DNA of 14,693 nucleotides, from NCBI GenBank assembly GCA_031279175.1, contig JAITJA010000156.1, forward strand, positions 1 to 14,693, written 5' to 3'. A model generated the notes under the pieces. It searched no databases. It was not told the DNA's origin and saw nothing but the letters and a program-made list of their open reading frames with translations. Source of the stretch: Odoribacteraceae bacterium (GTDB taxonomy: Bacteria > Bacteroidota > Bacteroidia > Bacteroidales > Marinifilaceae). Below are positions 1-8,087 of the stretch, in pieces (positions within the stretch are counted from its first letter, which is position 1; every line of letters starts with the position of its first letter). Both the position numbers and the translations under genes were made by a program.

Positions 1-20
1 TGATTTACTTTCATCCGAGA

Positions 21-54
21 AGCTGCCTGACGAGAGTCAGGCAGCTATTTTTTT
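21..54 (+). terminator. Rho-independent terminator of an upstream plus-strand gene
   Basis: A perfect 10-bp inverted repeat (AGCTGCCTGA at 21-30, TCAGGCAGCT at 37-46) encloses the loop CGAGAG and is followed by a run of seven T at 48-54. The T run lies on the plus-strand side, so it ends transcription arriving from left of the window; the TGA at 1-3 could be that gene's stop, but this cannot be shown. Read on the minus strand, the hairpin also sits just past the stop of the pseudouridine synthase gene but has no U tract there, so any minus-strand role would be weaker. Confidence 0.9.
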
Positions 55-56
55 GT

Positions 57-965
57 TTACTGTTCGCGTTTCTTGACGAGTAGCAAGAAACGTCTCGGGA
101 CCTTGGTTTTGAAGCCCATTTCCTCACCCGTGGAGGGGTGTATGAATCGCAGTTCGCGGGCGTGCAGGGCGAGTCGGTTGATGGGATTCGTCCGCGCGCC
201 GTACTTGAAGTCTCCGGCGACGGGCAGGCCGAGGCTGGCGACGTGCGCGCGGATCTGGTTCTTGCGGCCGGTCTCGAGTTCCAGGTCGAGCAGGGAGTAA
301 GTCCCGTTTGTTTTCACGAGATCGAAGCGCGTGAGTGCTTCTATCCCGTCCTCGGAGGTGTATACTTTCATCGCGCTGTTTTCCTTCAGTGGGGTGGCGA
401 TGAGCGCGCTATTTGTCTCTGGCACGCCCTCGACGACGGCGACGTACTTCCGGCAGGTGACCATGTTTCCCCAGTCGCTTTGCAAGGTTTCCTGCGCGCG
501 GGCGTTTTTCGCGAACATCATCAGCCCTGAGGTATCCCTGTCGAGGCGGTGTAGGACGAAGAGCTGCCCGTCGACGGTCGAGTGTCGCGCGTACTCGGAC
601 ATGGCGAAGTACGCCGTGCGCTCGCGTTCGCGTTCGGTGGCGACGGAGAGCAGGCCGTGCGGTTTATCGATCACGATCAGGTCGTCGTCCTCGTGGACGA
701 TCTCGATGTCCGGTATCACGAGGTCTGTTGACCCCTTTTTCATGTTCACCCTGACGACGTCTCCTGGTTTCAGGATCGTGTCGAACTGCGTGACGACCGT
801 CCCGTTGATGGTTACTTGACGGTTGGCGAGGATTGACTTGACGGTCGTGCGGCTTTTGTCGTCGAGCGCGACGAGCAGGAAGGTGAGTAATTGCACGTTC
901 TTGGCGACAAGGAACTCTCGTTCGTTTTTGTCCTTGCCGTGATTGAGTTGCGGGAATAGTTTCAT
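57..965 (-). CDS. RluA/RluD-family RNA pseudouridine synthase with S4 domain
   Basis: A 302-residue protein predicted to isomerise uridine to pseudouridine in structured RNA (23S rRNA or tRNA) in the cytoplasm. Residues about 25-75 look like an S4 RNA-binding domain (SILANRQVTINGTVV, then LKPGDVV). The catalytic domain follows, with the family motif HRLDRDTSG at 139-147, in which D142 is the expected catalytic aspartate. The later ETGRKNQIRAHVASLGLPVAGD block is the conserved second motif that ends RluA-type active sites. Length and domain order fit RluD/RluC-like enzymes, but the exact target uridines cannot be assigned, so no symbol is given. The ATG overlaps the TGA of the upstream phosphatase gene in the four bases 962-965, which suggests translational coupling in one operon. 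Confidence 0.93.
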   Translation of the reverse strand: MKLFPQLNHGKDKNEREFLVAKNVQLLTFLLVALDDKSRTTVKSILANRQVTINGTVVTQFDTILKPGDVVRVNMKKGSTDLVIPDIEIVHEDDDLIVIDKPHGLLSVATERERERTAYFAMSEYARHSTVDGQLFVLHRLDRDTSGLMMFAKNARAQETLQSDWGNMVTCRKYVAVVEGVPETNSALIATPLKENSAMKVYTSEDGIEALTRFDLVKTNGTYSLLDLELETGRKNQIRAHVASLGLPVAGDFKYGARTNPINRLALHARELRFIHPSTGEEMGFKTKVPRRFLLLVKKREQ

Positions 966-2611
966 TTCAGTATATCTATTATAGGTTTACCAATACAGCC
1001 ATTGGGCATTTGCACGCGGAGGAGCGCGGCGACGGTGGGGGCGATGTCCGTCAGGTAGACTTCGGTGTTGGAGCGTCCGCGTGGTATTCCCCATCCCATC
1101 CAGAGCAGTGGCACGTGCGAGTCGTGTGGATTCCACGTGCCGTGCGTGGCTCCGCGGCGGTCGCGATCGCTGTACCACGCGGGTTTCATGATGATCTGGA
1201 TTTCACCGCTCAGGGCGCGGTTGTATCCGTTGATGATCCGTTCGCGGATAGCGGCGGGGATGGGCGCGGAGGCTACCTTTTCCATCTCGACGACGAAGGC
1301 CACGCCCTCGACTTGCTCGAGGAAGGCGACGGTGGCGGCTCGCAGGGCGTCGCGGTCGATGGCGTCGTCGAGGAGCGCGCGGTTGAAGGTGACCTGGTAG
1401 TTGGAGAGACTGGCGACGAGCTTTTCCTTGCCGAATCGCTCCTTGAGGTGTAGGTTGAGGGCGGTGCGCGTCTCACCTTCTTTCCAGTTTCCGGCCGGGA
1501 TGTCGTTGTCGAGGAGGAATTGCGCGTTGTGCGCCCCGGCGTGGTCGGCGGTCAGGAAGAGGAGGTAGTTGCCTTTCCCGACCCGCTTGTCGAGGAAGGA
1601 GAGGAATTCGCCGAGCTCCTTGTCGAGGCGGAGGTAGGCGTCCTCGATCTTGATGGAATTGGGGCCGAACTGGTGGCCGATGTAGTCCGGGGAGGAGAGG
1701 CTGACGGCGAGGAAGTCGGTGATCTCGTCGGCGCCGAGGGCCTCGTTGTCGATGGCCAGGCGCGCCACGTCGAGCGTCATTGTCGACCCGTGTGGCGTGG
1801 AGCGGATGAGGCCTGCGCCGAGCGTCCGCGCGAGTTCCGATGTTTTCACGGGGAAACGCGGGGAGACGTTCCCGGAGAACGGCTCCTCGTAGGGGTTATC
1901 GTCCGGCGCGCTCTGGAGGTAGGTCTCGATGGGGTAGAGGGGATTCCAGTCCAGCGCGAGTAGTTTCTCGGCGGGCCTTGTCCTGTTGTACTCCTCGAGC
2001 CAGGCGGGCAGCGCGTCTCGATACCATGAGCTGGTGATCCAGCAACCGCTGTCGCCGTCAAACCAGTAGGCGGCGTCGGCAGCGTGCCCGGCAGGGAGGA
2101 TGCTGGCGCGGTCCTTCAACGACACGCCAATGACCTTCGCGCGGAAGTTGGTGGCTAACTCCAGTTCATCCGTGATGGTGGAGGCTTGCAGGTTGCGCGG
2201 GGACATCTTCCCGACGGCGGCGTTCTCGTCAGGCGTTCCGATGCTTCGCGCCTCCTCGTCGCGCGTGCAGTAGAGGGATTTCCCGGTGGCCTGGATGAAG
2301 AACTCGTTGCCGGCGATGCCGTGGATGGCTGGCACGGAACCGGTGTAGATGGAGGCGTGCCCGATGGCGGTGTAGGTGGGGATGTAGTTCAGGAGCGTGT
2401 TCTCGCACGAGAATCCCTCCCCGAGGATTCTCTTGAAGCCAGTTTCCGCGTAGCGCTCCCGGAAGCGGTAGAGGTAGTCCCATCGCATCTGGTCGACGAC
2501 GATACCTACTACTAGTTTTGGACGATCCGGCCTTTTTTCCCCGGCCGCGGGGAGCGCGACGCTCGATATAATCAAGCTTGCCGCGACCCATAGATAGTAA
2601 ACTTTCTTCAT
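962..2611 (-). CDS. pafA: PafA-type periplasmic alkaline phosphatase
   Basis: A 549-residue exported phosphomonoesterase of the alkaline phosphatase superfamily that releases phosphate from organic esters in the periplasm. The catalytic set known for Elizabethkingia PafA is all visible at a nearly constant offset: nucleophile T81 in PTYTAIGHASIYTGS, N102, K166 and R168 in SLKDRASILPAGH, and zinc ligands D40, D309, H313, D356, H357 and H490. Residues 1 to about 24 form a Sec signal peptide (MKKVYYLW, then a hydrophobic core ending LPAAG). The frame is open 39 codons further upstream, but that stretch has no signal-peptide character, so the ATG at 2611 was chosen. It lies 40 nt after the SUI1 gene and overlaps the next gene by ATGA. 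PafA enzymes are known to be insensitive to phosphate repression and inhibition; whether that holds here is inference. Confidence 0.95.
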   Translation of the reverse strand: MKKVYYLWVAASLIISSVALPAAGEKRPDRPKLVVGIVVDQMRWDYLYRFRERYAETGFKRILGEGFSCENTLLNYIPTYTAIGHASIYTGSVPAIHGIAGNEFFIQATGKSLYCTRDEEARSIGTPDENAAVGKMSPRNLQASTITDELELATNFRAKVIGVSLKDRASILPAGHAADAAYWFDGDSGCWITSSWYRDALPAWLEEYNRTRPAEKLLALDWNPLYPIETYLQSAPDDNPYEEPFSGNVSPRFPVKTSELARTLGAGLIRSTPHGSTMTLDVARLAIDNEALGADEITDFLAVSLSSPDYIGHQFGPNSIKIEDAYLRLDKELGEFLSFLDKRVGKGNYLLFLTADHAGAHNAQFLLDNDIPAGNWKEGETRTALNLHLKERFGKEKLVASLSNYQVTFNRALLDDAIDRDALRAATVAFLEQVEGVAFVVEMEKVASAPIPAAIRERIINGYNRALSGEIQIIMKPAWYSDRDRRGATHGTWNPHDSHVPLLWMGWGIPRGRSNTEVYLTDIAPTVAALLRVQMPNGCIGKPIIDILK

Positions 2612-2651
2612 GTCTATAAATTTAAAATGTGGTTTCGAAATGAGGCGGCAT

Positions 2652-2990
2652 TTACCCCGCGCGATAACCGCTGTCGCGGAGTAAGGCGAGGATCTTGTCG
2701 CGGAAGTCACCCTGTATGATGATTTCACCGTCCTTGACGGAGCCGCCCGCGCCGCACTTGTTCTTGAGGGCGCTCGCGAGCTCCTTGAGCCCGTCCGCGG
2801 GGCCGGTGAAGCCGCTGACGATGGTGACCGTCTTTCCTTTTCTCCGGTGGGAGTCGAGGAAGACGCGTAATACTTGTCGCCCGGAGGCGCTCGCGTGGGG
2901 CTCGTTATTGTCCCGCTCCGGCCGTGAACCGGGATTGGTGGAGTAGACGAGACGCCCGTCGCTCTCTTTTTCGTGATTATGATTGGTCAT
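2652..2990 (-). CDS. SUI1/eIF1-like translation factor (YciH family)
   Basis: A 112-residue cytoplasmic protein. The first 38 or so residues are polar and probably disordered, rich in N, E, S and R. Residues about 40-110 form the SUI1 fold, with the family-typical VTIVSGFTGPADGLKELASALKNKCG stretch in two conserved parts (the TGPADG turn, then a helix leading to KCGAGGSVKDGEIIIQGD). Bacterial SUI1 proteins resemble eIF1 and are linked to start-codon fidelity, though their role is not settled. It is the first gene of the minus-strand set and diverges from nfnA, with only 47 nt between the two start codons. The ATG at 2990 is the only start that keeps the full domain with a plausible promoter upstream. 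Confidence 0.9.
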   Translation of the reverse strand: MTNHNHEKESDGRLVYSTNPGSRPERDNNEPHASASGRQVLRVFLDSHRRKGKTVTIVSGFTGPADGLKELASALKNKCGAGGSVKDGEIIIQGDFRDKILALLRDSGYRAG

Positions 2991-3014
2991 GCCGCGTGAT
3001 ATATAGTATATTTG
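2982..3014 (+). promoter_or_regulatory. Bacteroidota-type promoter for the nfnA-nfnB operon
   Basis: TATATTTG at 3007-3014 matches the Bacteroidota -7 consensus TAnnTTTG exactly. An ATTG at 2982-2985 is a partial match to the -33 element TTTG, with a 21-nt gap. The predicted transcript start would fall around 3019-3022, leaving a leader of under 20 nt before the ATG at 3038. This is also why the upstream in-frame ATG at 2924 was rejected as the nfnA start: it would precede the promoter and lie within the divergent gene. Confidence 0.65.
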
Positions 3015-3026
3015 TCGCGAATATAC
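3006..3026. repeat. Inverted repeat in the divergent promoter
   Basis: GTATATT (3006-3012) and AATATAC (3020-3026) are perfect 7-bp inverted arms around a 7-nt GC-rich spacer (TGTCGCG). The arms overlap the two divergent -7 boxes. It could be an operator for a dimeric regulator, or simply the result of two similar -7 boxes placed head to head. Confidence 0.6.
3018..3025 (-). promoter_or_regulatory. Possible -7 box for the SUI1-pafA-pseudouridine synthase operon
   Basis: Read on the minus strand, this is TATATTCG, one base from the Bacteroidota -7 consensus TAnnTTTG, lying 28 nt before the ATG at 2990. No good -33 TTTG was found at the usual distance, so support rests on the -7 match and the position alone. 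It forms the right half of an inverted repeat shared with the divergent nfnA promoter. Confidence 0.4.
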
Positions 3027-3037
3027 GACAAGACAAC

Positions 3038-3841
3038 ATGAACAGGATATTAAGCAAAAGCTATTTCTCGGAACGGGTGGTAAAAATAGAAGTGGACGCC
3101 CCGCTGATCGCTCGCGCCCGTCGCCCGGGGAACTTCGTTATCGTGCGCGTGGGGGAGCGTGGAGAGCGCGTACCGCTGACTATTACTGGCGCTGACGCGC
3201 GCCGGGGGACCATCGCGCTGGTCGTGCAGGAGGTCGGGGCCTCGACGCGGAAACTGTGCGCGCTGGAGGTCGGGGACCATGTTACCGACCTCGTCGGGCC
3301 ACTGGGGAAGCCGACGCGGGTGGAACGCGTGGGGACGGTGCTGGCGTGCGGCGGTGGCGTGGGGATCGCCCCGCTGCTGCCGATCGCGGAGGCGTTCAAG
3401 GCGGCAGGCAACCGGGTGGTGTCGGTGATTGCCGGTCGCGGGCGCGCGTTCGTTATCCTCGAGGAGGAGATCCGCGCTTGCTCGGACGAGGTGATCATCA
3501 TGACCGATGACGGCAGCCTCGGGCAACAAGGCCTGATCACGGATGGCATGGCGGCGGCAATCGCGCGGGAACGCGTGGACCTGGCCGTGACGATCGGCCC
3601 GGCCGTCATGATGAAGTTCGCTTCCGCGCTGACGCGTCGCCACGATATCCCGACGATCGCCAGCCTGAACGCGCTGATGGTCGACGGGACGGGCATGTGC
3701 GGCGCGTGCCGCGTGACGGTAGGAGGCAAGACGCGCTTTACCTGCGTGGATGGCCCGGAGTTCAACGCCCACGAGGTGGATTTCGACGAGCTGATCGCCC
3801 GCCTCGGCGGTCTGCGCGACGAGGAGATAAAGAAGTTATGA
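3038..3841 (+). CDS. nfnA: NfnA-like ferredoxin-NAD(P)+ reductase, small (FAD/[2Fe-2S]) subunit
   Basis: A 267-residue cytoplasmic flavoprotein of the ferredoxin reductase/dihydroorotate dehydrogenase electron-transfer family. Residues 1 to about 95 form the FAD-binding barrel (VPLTITGADARRGT; VVQEVGASTRKL). Residues about 97-200 form the NAD(P)-binding fold (VLACGGGVGIAPLLPIAEAF; MTDDGSLGQQGLITDG). The C-terminal cluster site DGTGMCGACRVTVGGKTRFTC gives C221, C224 and C236, with D216 placed like the aspartate that ligates the [2Fe-2S] cluster in Thermotoga NfnA. It is followed after 17 nt by the NfnB partner. Together such pairs carry out NADH-dependent reduced-ferredoxin:NADP+ oxidoreduction (electron bifurcation). 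The alternative, a hydrogenase- or glutamate-synthase-linked role, cannot be excluded from sequence. Confidence 0.88.
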   Translation: MNRILSKSYFSERVVKIEVDAPLIARARRPGNFVIVRVGERGERVPLTITGADARRGTIALVVQEVGASTRKLCALEVGDHVTDLVGPLGKPTRVERVGTVLACGGGVGIAPLLPIAEAFKAAGNRVVSVIAGRGRAFVILEEEIRACSDEVIIMTDDGSLGQQGLITDGMAAAIARERVDLAVTIGPAVMMKFASALTRRHDIPTIASLNALMVDGTGMCGACRVTVGGKTRFTCVDGPEFNAHEVDFDELIARLGGLRDEEIKKL

Positions 3842-3858
3842 CATAAAGTGCAAGACAT

Positions 3859-5313
3859 ATGATAAGCGATAGAAACGAGACGTGGCGCGCGGCCCTCCGG
3901 TCGGCCCTCCCGGCAAAGGCGCGGGTGGCGATCGCGCGGGTGAAGATGCCGGAAGTAGAACCTGCGACGCGCGCGGCGAGCCAGCGAGTAGAGGTAAACA
4001 AGGGATTGACCCCGGGCATGGCGCGGCAAGAGGCGTCGCGGTGTCTCGACTGCGTCCTCCCGACCTGCATGGATGGTTGCCCCGTTGGCGTGGACATTCC
4101 CGGTTTCGTGAAAGAGATCGAGCGGGGAGAGTTTTCCCGCGCGGCAGTGGTATTGCGACGCGCGAGCGCGTTACCGGCAGTATGCGGGCGGGTGTGCCCC
4201 CAGGAGAAACAATGCGAGGCGCGCTGCTTCCACGCGGAGAAGCTCAAGCGCGAGCCGGTGGCCATCGGCTACCTGGAACGCTTCGCGGCAGATAACGAGC
4301 CGTCGGACGGCGTCCCGGCAGAACGCGCGCCCTCCAACGGGATCAAGGTCGCCGTGATCGGCTCCGGTCCCTCGGGACTGTCATGCGCCGGCGACCTGCT
4401 GAAGGCGGGGTACGAGGTGACGGTGTTCGAGGCATTACACGAGATCGGCGGCGTGCTCAAGTACGGTATCCCGGAATTTCGCCTGCCCAACCGGGTGGTG
4501 GACGCGGAGATCGAGAGCCTGAAACGGCTGGGAGCGCGGTTCGTCACTAACTATATCGTCGGGATGACCGGGACGCTCGAGGCATTGCGCGCGGAGGGTT
4601 ACCGCTGCTTCTACATCTCGTCGGGCGCGGGTCTTCCCCGCTTCATGAACATTCCCGGCGAGAACTATAACGGGGTGCTCTCGTCAAACGAGTACCTGAC
4701 GCGGGTCAACCTGATGGGCGCGTGGGACGAGCGTTCGGACACGCCGGTGTATCACGGGCAGAACGTCGTCGTGGTCGGTGGCGGTAACACGGCAATGGAC
4801 TCCGCGCGGACGGCCCGCAGGCTGGGCGCTCGCCGGGTGATGATCGTCTACCGCCGGGGCGAGGAGGAGATGCCGGCACGCGTCGAGGAGGTGAAACACG
4901 CGCGGGAAGAAGGATGCGAGTTTATCACGCTGGCAAATCCCGTGGCCTATATCGCGGACGAGAAACAACGCGTGAAGCAGGTCGTCGTCCAGCGAATGAT
5001 GCAGGGCGAACCGGACGAGAGCGGCCGGCGATCCCCCGTGCCGGTGGAGGGATCGGAGTACGCGATCGACGCCGACCTGGTCATCGTGGCCGTGGGGGTC
5101 TCTCCTAACCCGATCATCCCGCGGTCAGTGGCGGGACTGGAGGTGTCGCGGTACGGCTCTATCGTGGTCGACCCGGAAACCATGCAGACGAATATCCCCG
5201 ATATCTATGCCGGCGGCGACATCGTGCGGGGCGGCGCTACCGTGATCCTGGCCATGGGCGACGGGCGACGGGCTGCCGGCCATATCGCCTCGCGCCTCTC
5301 CGGCACGCGGTAG
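3859..5313 (+). CDS. nfnB: NfnB/GltA-like NADPH-dependent FAD oxidoreductase, large subunit
   Basis: A 484-residue subunit of the NfnAB-type transhydrogenase, related to the small subunit of glutamate synthase (GltD). The N-terminal domain holds eight cysteines suited to two [4Fe-4S] clusters: C62, C65, C70, C74 and C109, C113, C119, C123 (the latter in CGRVCPQEKQCEARC). A first Rossmann motif for FAD is at about 164-178 (VAVIGSGPSGLSCAG), a second for NAD(P)H at about 303-316 (VVVVGGGNTAMDSA), and the closing FAD motif is YAGGDIVRGGATVILAMGDG at 450-469. Family members annotated as glutamate synthase small chain need a large GltB subunit; none is here, and the adjacent small flavoprotein subunit points to the Nfn assignment. 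The start ATG at 3859 gives the usual family length. Confidence 0.9.
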   Translation: MISDRNETWRAALRSALPAKARVAIARVKMPEVEPATRAASQRVEVNKGLTPGMARQEASRCLDCVLPTCMDGCPVGVDIPGFVKEIERGEFSRAAVVLRRASALPAVCGRVCPQEKQCEARCFHAEKLKREPVAIGYLERFAADNEPSDGVPAERAPSNGIKVAVIGSGPSGLSCAGDLLKAGYEVTVFEALHEIGGVLKYGIPEFRLPNRVVDAEIESLKRLGARFVTNYIVGMTGTLEALRAEGYRCFYISSGAGLPRFMNIPGENYNGVLSSNEYLTRVNLMGAWDERSDTPVYHGQNVVVVGGGNTAMDSARTARRLGARRVMIVYRRGEEEMPARVEEVKHAREEGCEFITLANPVAYIADEKQRVKQVVVQRMMQGEPDESGRRSPVPVEGSEYAIDADLVIVAVGVSPNPIIPRSVAGLEVSRYGSIVVDPETMQTNIPDIYAGGDIVRGGATVILAMGDGRRAAGHIASRLSGTR

Positions 5314-5365
5314 GCAGGAGAGCCGTCCCCCCCGCGTTTTTTTTCCGGTAGCGCGTGGGGGTTTT
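5305..5365 (+). terminator. Probable intrinsic terminator after nfnB
   Basis: Two alternative hairpins lie in the 92-nt gap before the TonB receptor gene. The first pairs ACGCGG (5305-5310) with CCGCGT (5332-5337) and runs straight into a tract of eight T at 5337-5344. The second pairs CCCCCCCGCG (5327-5336) with CGCGTGGGGG (5352-5361) with one mismatch, followed by TTTT at 5362-5365. The first is the more canonical. The stretch supports separating nfnAB from the downstream unit; no clear -33/-7 pair was found between 5366 and 5405. Confidence 0.55.
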
Positions 5366-5405
5366 CCCTCCCGGTGGTCTCTTAAGGGTATATCAAACGA
5401 AGAAG

Positions 5406-8087
5406 ATGGCAAGGATACTATTCATAGGGACAATATTCATGCTGCTCGCGGGCGCGTCGGGCGGGCAGGAGCGACTGCTTGACCTCACCTTCACGGGCGC
5501 GCCGGTAGAGCAAGTGATCGCCGGGATCGAGCGCGCGAGCGGGATGTATTTCTCCTACCCCTCCCCGTTGCTGTCTCGCTTCCCGGTGGTAACGGGCAGC
5601 TTCACGCGGGCGACGGTGCGGCAAGTGCTGGAAGAGATCTTCGCGTCGCGCGGTATCACCTACAAGATCCAGGGCAACTACATCATCCTGGGCCGCGGCA
5701 AACGCCGCCGGACGGTCGTCGCGAGCGGTACGGTGCGCGACGCGGAATCGCGGGAGACCCTCATCGGGGCCACGGTACACGCCCCCCTGTCGCGCTCCGG
5801 CACGGCGACCAACGAGCACGGCTTCTACAGCCTCTCGCTGGAGGAGGGGGAGACGCGGCTCGTCATCTCCTTCGTCGGCTACACCTCCTTCGAGACGACG
5901 CTCGCGCTGACCCGCGACACGGTGATCAACGCTGAACTGCTCCCCTCCATCATGCTAAAGGAAGTCACGGTCATCGGCGAGGGCCTGCCCGCGTGGATGC
6001 AACACGCGCAAGCGGGACAAGTGCAATTCCCCGTCAAGATCGTCAACGACCTCCCGGCACTGCTGGGCGAGAGCGACGTGCTGAAGACATTGCAACTGCT
6101 GCCGGGCGTGAAGACGGGCAACGAGGGGCTCGCCGGGCTGTACGTCCGCGGGGGAAATGCCGACGAGAACCTCTACCTCATGGACGGTATCCCGATCTAT
6201 AACCCCAGTCACCTGATGGGCTTCTTCTCTACCTTTAACTCGAATGTCGTCAAGCGCGTCGACTTCTACAAGGGCAGCTTCCCCGCGCGATACGGAGGGA
6301 GACTCTCGTCGGTCGTCGACACGCGCCTGAAGGAGGGAAACATGCAGGAGGTGCACGGGAATCTGTCAGTGGGCGTCCTCGCCTCGAAACTCGACCTGGA
6401 AGGGCCGATCGAACGGGATAAAACCTCCTTCCAGCTCTCCCTCCGGCGCACTTACATGGATCTCTTCCTGCCCGCCCTCCTGCGCGAGCTGACCACGGAG
6501 AAGGACGAGACGGGACGCGTGAATTATAGCACGGGGAAATATCATTTCACGGACATGAACGCCAAGATCACGCGCAAGTTCTCCGAACGCGACCAGCTCT
6601 CGGCAAGCATCTACTGGGGGGAGGATTACATGAATTACTCCAACCGTACCCGCGCGGAGAGTACGCGCGACGGCTATTCTAACCTCTCGACCGAGGAACG
6701 AAACTGGCAATGGAGATGGGGCAACCTCATCGCGCTGCTGGAATACGGGTCGCGCGTCAACGAACGGCTCTACGGGCGATACCTCCTCTCGTATAACCGC
6801 TACGTCTCGACGATTAACGTCAAGATCGATTCGGCGCTCTCTACCCGCCCCGTGCAACAGGAAGAGCAGCAGGCGCTCCTCTCTAACCTCACCCGCACCC
6901 GTTACCACTCCGGCATCGAGGACGCGATCGCGAAGGTGCAGTTCGAGTACAACGCCGCGCGGCACGTCGCCCGCTTCGGTGGCGAGGCCGTGTACCATAC
7001 CTTCACGCCGGAGATCAGTAACTTCACGCACTTGACCGAGGGGGATGTCGATACCCTCGCGCGGGAAGTGGAGATGAAAAACCGCGTCCGCGGCGGCGAG
7101 TTCTCCCTCTTCATCGAGGAGGAGATCGCGCTGGGAGAACGCCTGCGCGTCGACCCGGGAGCGCGGCTGACCCTCTTCCGCTCCGGCGACGCGACGTACC
7201 TCTCGGCAGAGCCCCGCCTGTCGCTCCATTACGCCGCGACCGACCGCCTTTCCCTGAAGGCCTCTTACGCCGAGATGAGCCAGTATATCCACCTGCTCGC
7301 CTTCGGGGGAGTCAGCCTCCCGAGCGACCTCTGGGTGCCGGTGACGAAACGCGTGCGGCCCATGCGCTCGCGACAGGTGGCGGGAGGCCTCTACTACCGC
7401 TTCCTCCCCGGCTGGGAGTTCACCGCCGAGGCCTACTACAAGACCATGAAAAACCAGATCGAGTGCGTCGACGGCGCGACAATACTCCCCGCCTACCGGG
7501 AATGGGAGGAGAATGTCGCCATCGGAAAGGGAAACGCACGGGGCGTGGAACTGCAAGTACAACGCCGCCTGGGAAGGACTACCGGCTGGGTGAATTATAC
7601 CCTCGCGTGGGCCAATCGCTGGTTCCCCGGCAAGGAGATCAACCAGGGGGAACGCTTCCCCGCGCGCAACGATAGCCGGCACGGGGTCAATATCGTCGTC
7701 ATGCACCGCTTCAGCAACGCCATCGACGTTAGCGCCGCCTGGGTGTATAACTCGGGAGCGCGCGCCACTATCGCCCTCGAGACCTATGACGCGCCGGCCA
7801 TCGACGGGGTGAGCGATAGCGACGCGCCCTCATTCCCGCGAGGCATACCGCACGTCGAGTACCGCAACAACTACAAGTTGTCGCCCTACCACCGCCTCGA
7901 CGTCGGGCTGAATTACCACCGGCGCGCCTCGACCTGGAGCCTCAGCGTCTATAACCTCTACTCGCGCATGAACCCCTTCTTCGTCTACATGGATAGCAAG
8001 GAGATCGACGGCGCGCGGAAGAGTGTCCTCCGGGAAGCCTCCCTCTTCCCCGTCATCCCCTCCATCTCTTACTCGATCACGTTATGA
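5406..8087 (+). CDS. TonB-dependent outer-membrane receptor with STN and carboxypeptidase-regulatory domains
   Basis: An 893-residue outer-membrane transporter. Residues 1 to about 20 form a signal peptide. Residues about 23-97 are an STN domain (LDLTFTGAPVEQVIAGIE; VRQVLEEIFASRGITYKI; NYIILG), as in signal-transducing receptors. Residues about 105-183 are a CarboxypepD_reg-like beta-sandwich (GTVRDAESRETLIGATV; GFYSLSL; ISFVGYTSFE). The plug spans about 205-310 (LYVRGGNADENLYLMDGIPIYNPSHLMG in two blocks; FPARYGGRLSSVVD), and the rest is the barrel. The ATG at 5406 was taken because it starts the signal peptide (MARILFIG); 17 codons upstream are open but not signal-like. The stop overlaps the next ATG (ATGA). 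There is no SusD; the DUF4249 protein takes the partner position. The final residue is Leu after SYSIT, not the common aromatic. The substrate is unknown. Confidence 0.92.
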   Translation: MARILFIGTIFMLLAGASGGQERLLDLTFTGAPVEQVIAGIERASGMYFSYPSPLLSRFPVVTGSFTRATVRQVLEEIFASRGITYKIQGNYIILGRGKRRRTVVASGTVRDAESRETLIGATVHAPLSRSGTATNEHGFYSLSLEEGETRLVISFVGYTSFETTLALTRDTVINAELLPSIMLKEVTVIGEGLPAWMQHAQAGQVQFPVKIVNDLPALLGESDVLKTLQLLPGVKTGNEGLAGLYVRGGNADENLYLMDGIPIYNPSHLMGFFSTFNSNVVKRVDFYKGSFPARYGGRLSSVVDTRLKEGNMQEVHGNLSVGVLASKLDLEGPIERDKTSFQLSLRRTYMDLFLPALLRELTTEKDETGRVNYSTGKYHFTDMNAKITRKFSERDQLSASIYWGEDYMNYSNRTRAESTRDGYSNLSTEERNWQWRWGNLIALLEYGSRVNERLYGRYLLSYNRYVSTINVKIDSALSTRPVQQEEQQALLSNLTRTRYHSGIEDAIAKVQFEYNAARHVARFGGEAVYHTFTPEISNFTHLTEGDVDTLAREVEMKNRVRGGEFSLFIEEEIALGERLRVDPGARLTLFRSGDATYLSAEPRLSLHYAATDRLSLKASYAEMSQYIHLLAFGGVSLPSDLWVPVTKRVRPMRSRQVAGGLYYRFLPGWEFTAEAYYKTMKNQIECVDGATILPAYREWEENVAIGKGNARGVELQVQRRLGRTTGWVNYTLAWANRWFPGKEINQGERFPARNDSRHGVNIVVMHRFSNAIDVSAAWVYNSGARATIALETYDAPAIDGVSDSDAPSFPRGIPHVEYRNNYKLSPYHRLDVGLNYHRRASTWSLSVYNLYSRMNPFFVYMDSKEIDGARKSVLREASLFPVIPSISYSITL

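Noticed and set aside
5314..5405. A riboswitch (for example cobalamin) ahead of the TonB receptor
   Set aside because: The gap is only 92 nt, half of it is a terminator-like hairpin and T tract, and no conserved aptamer core was seen.
6366..7706. A 446-codon open frame on the minus strand inside the TonB receptor gene
   Set aside because: It is antisense to a clear beta-barrel coding region, shows no recognisable domain or signal, and long antisense frames are expected in GC-rich genes.
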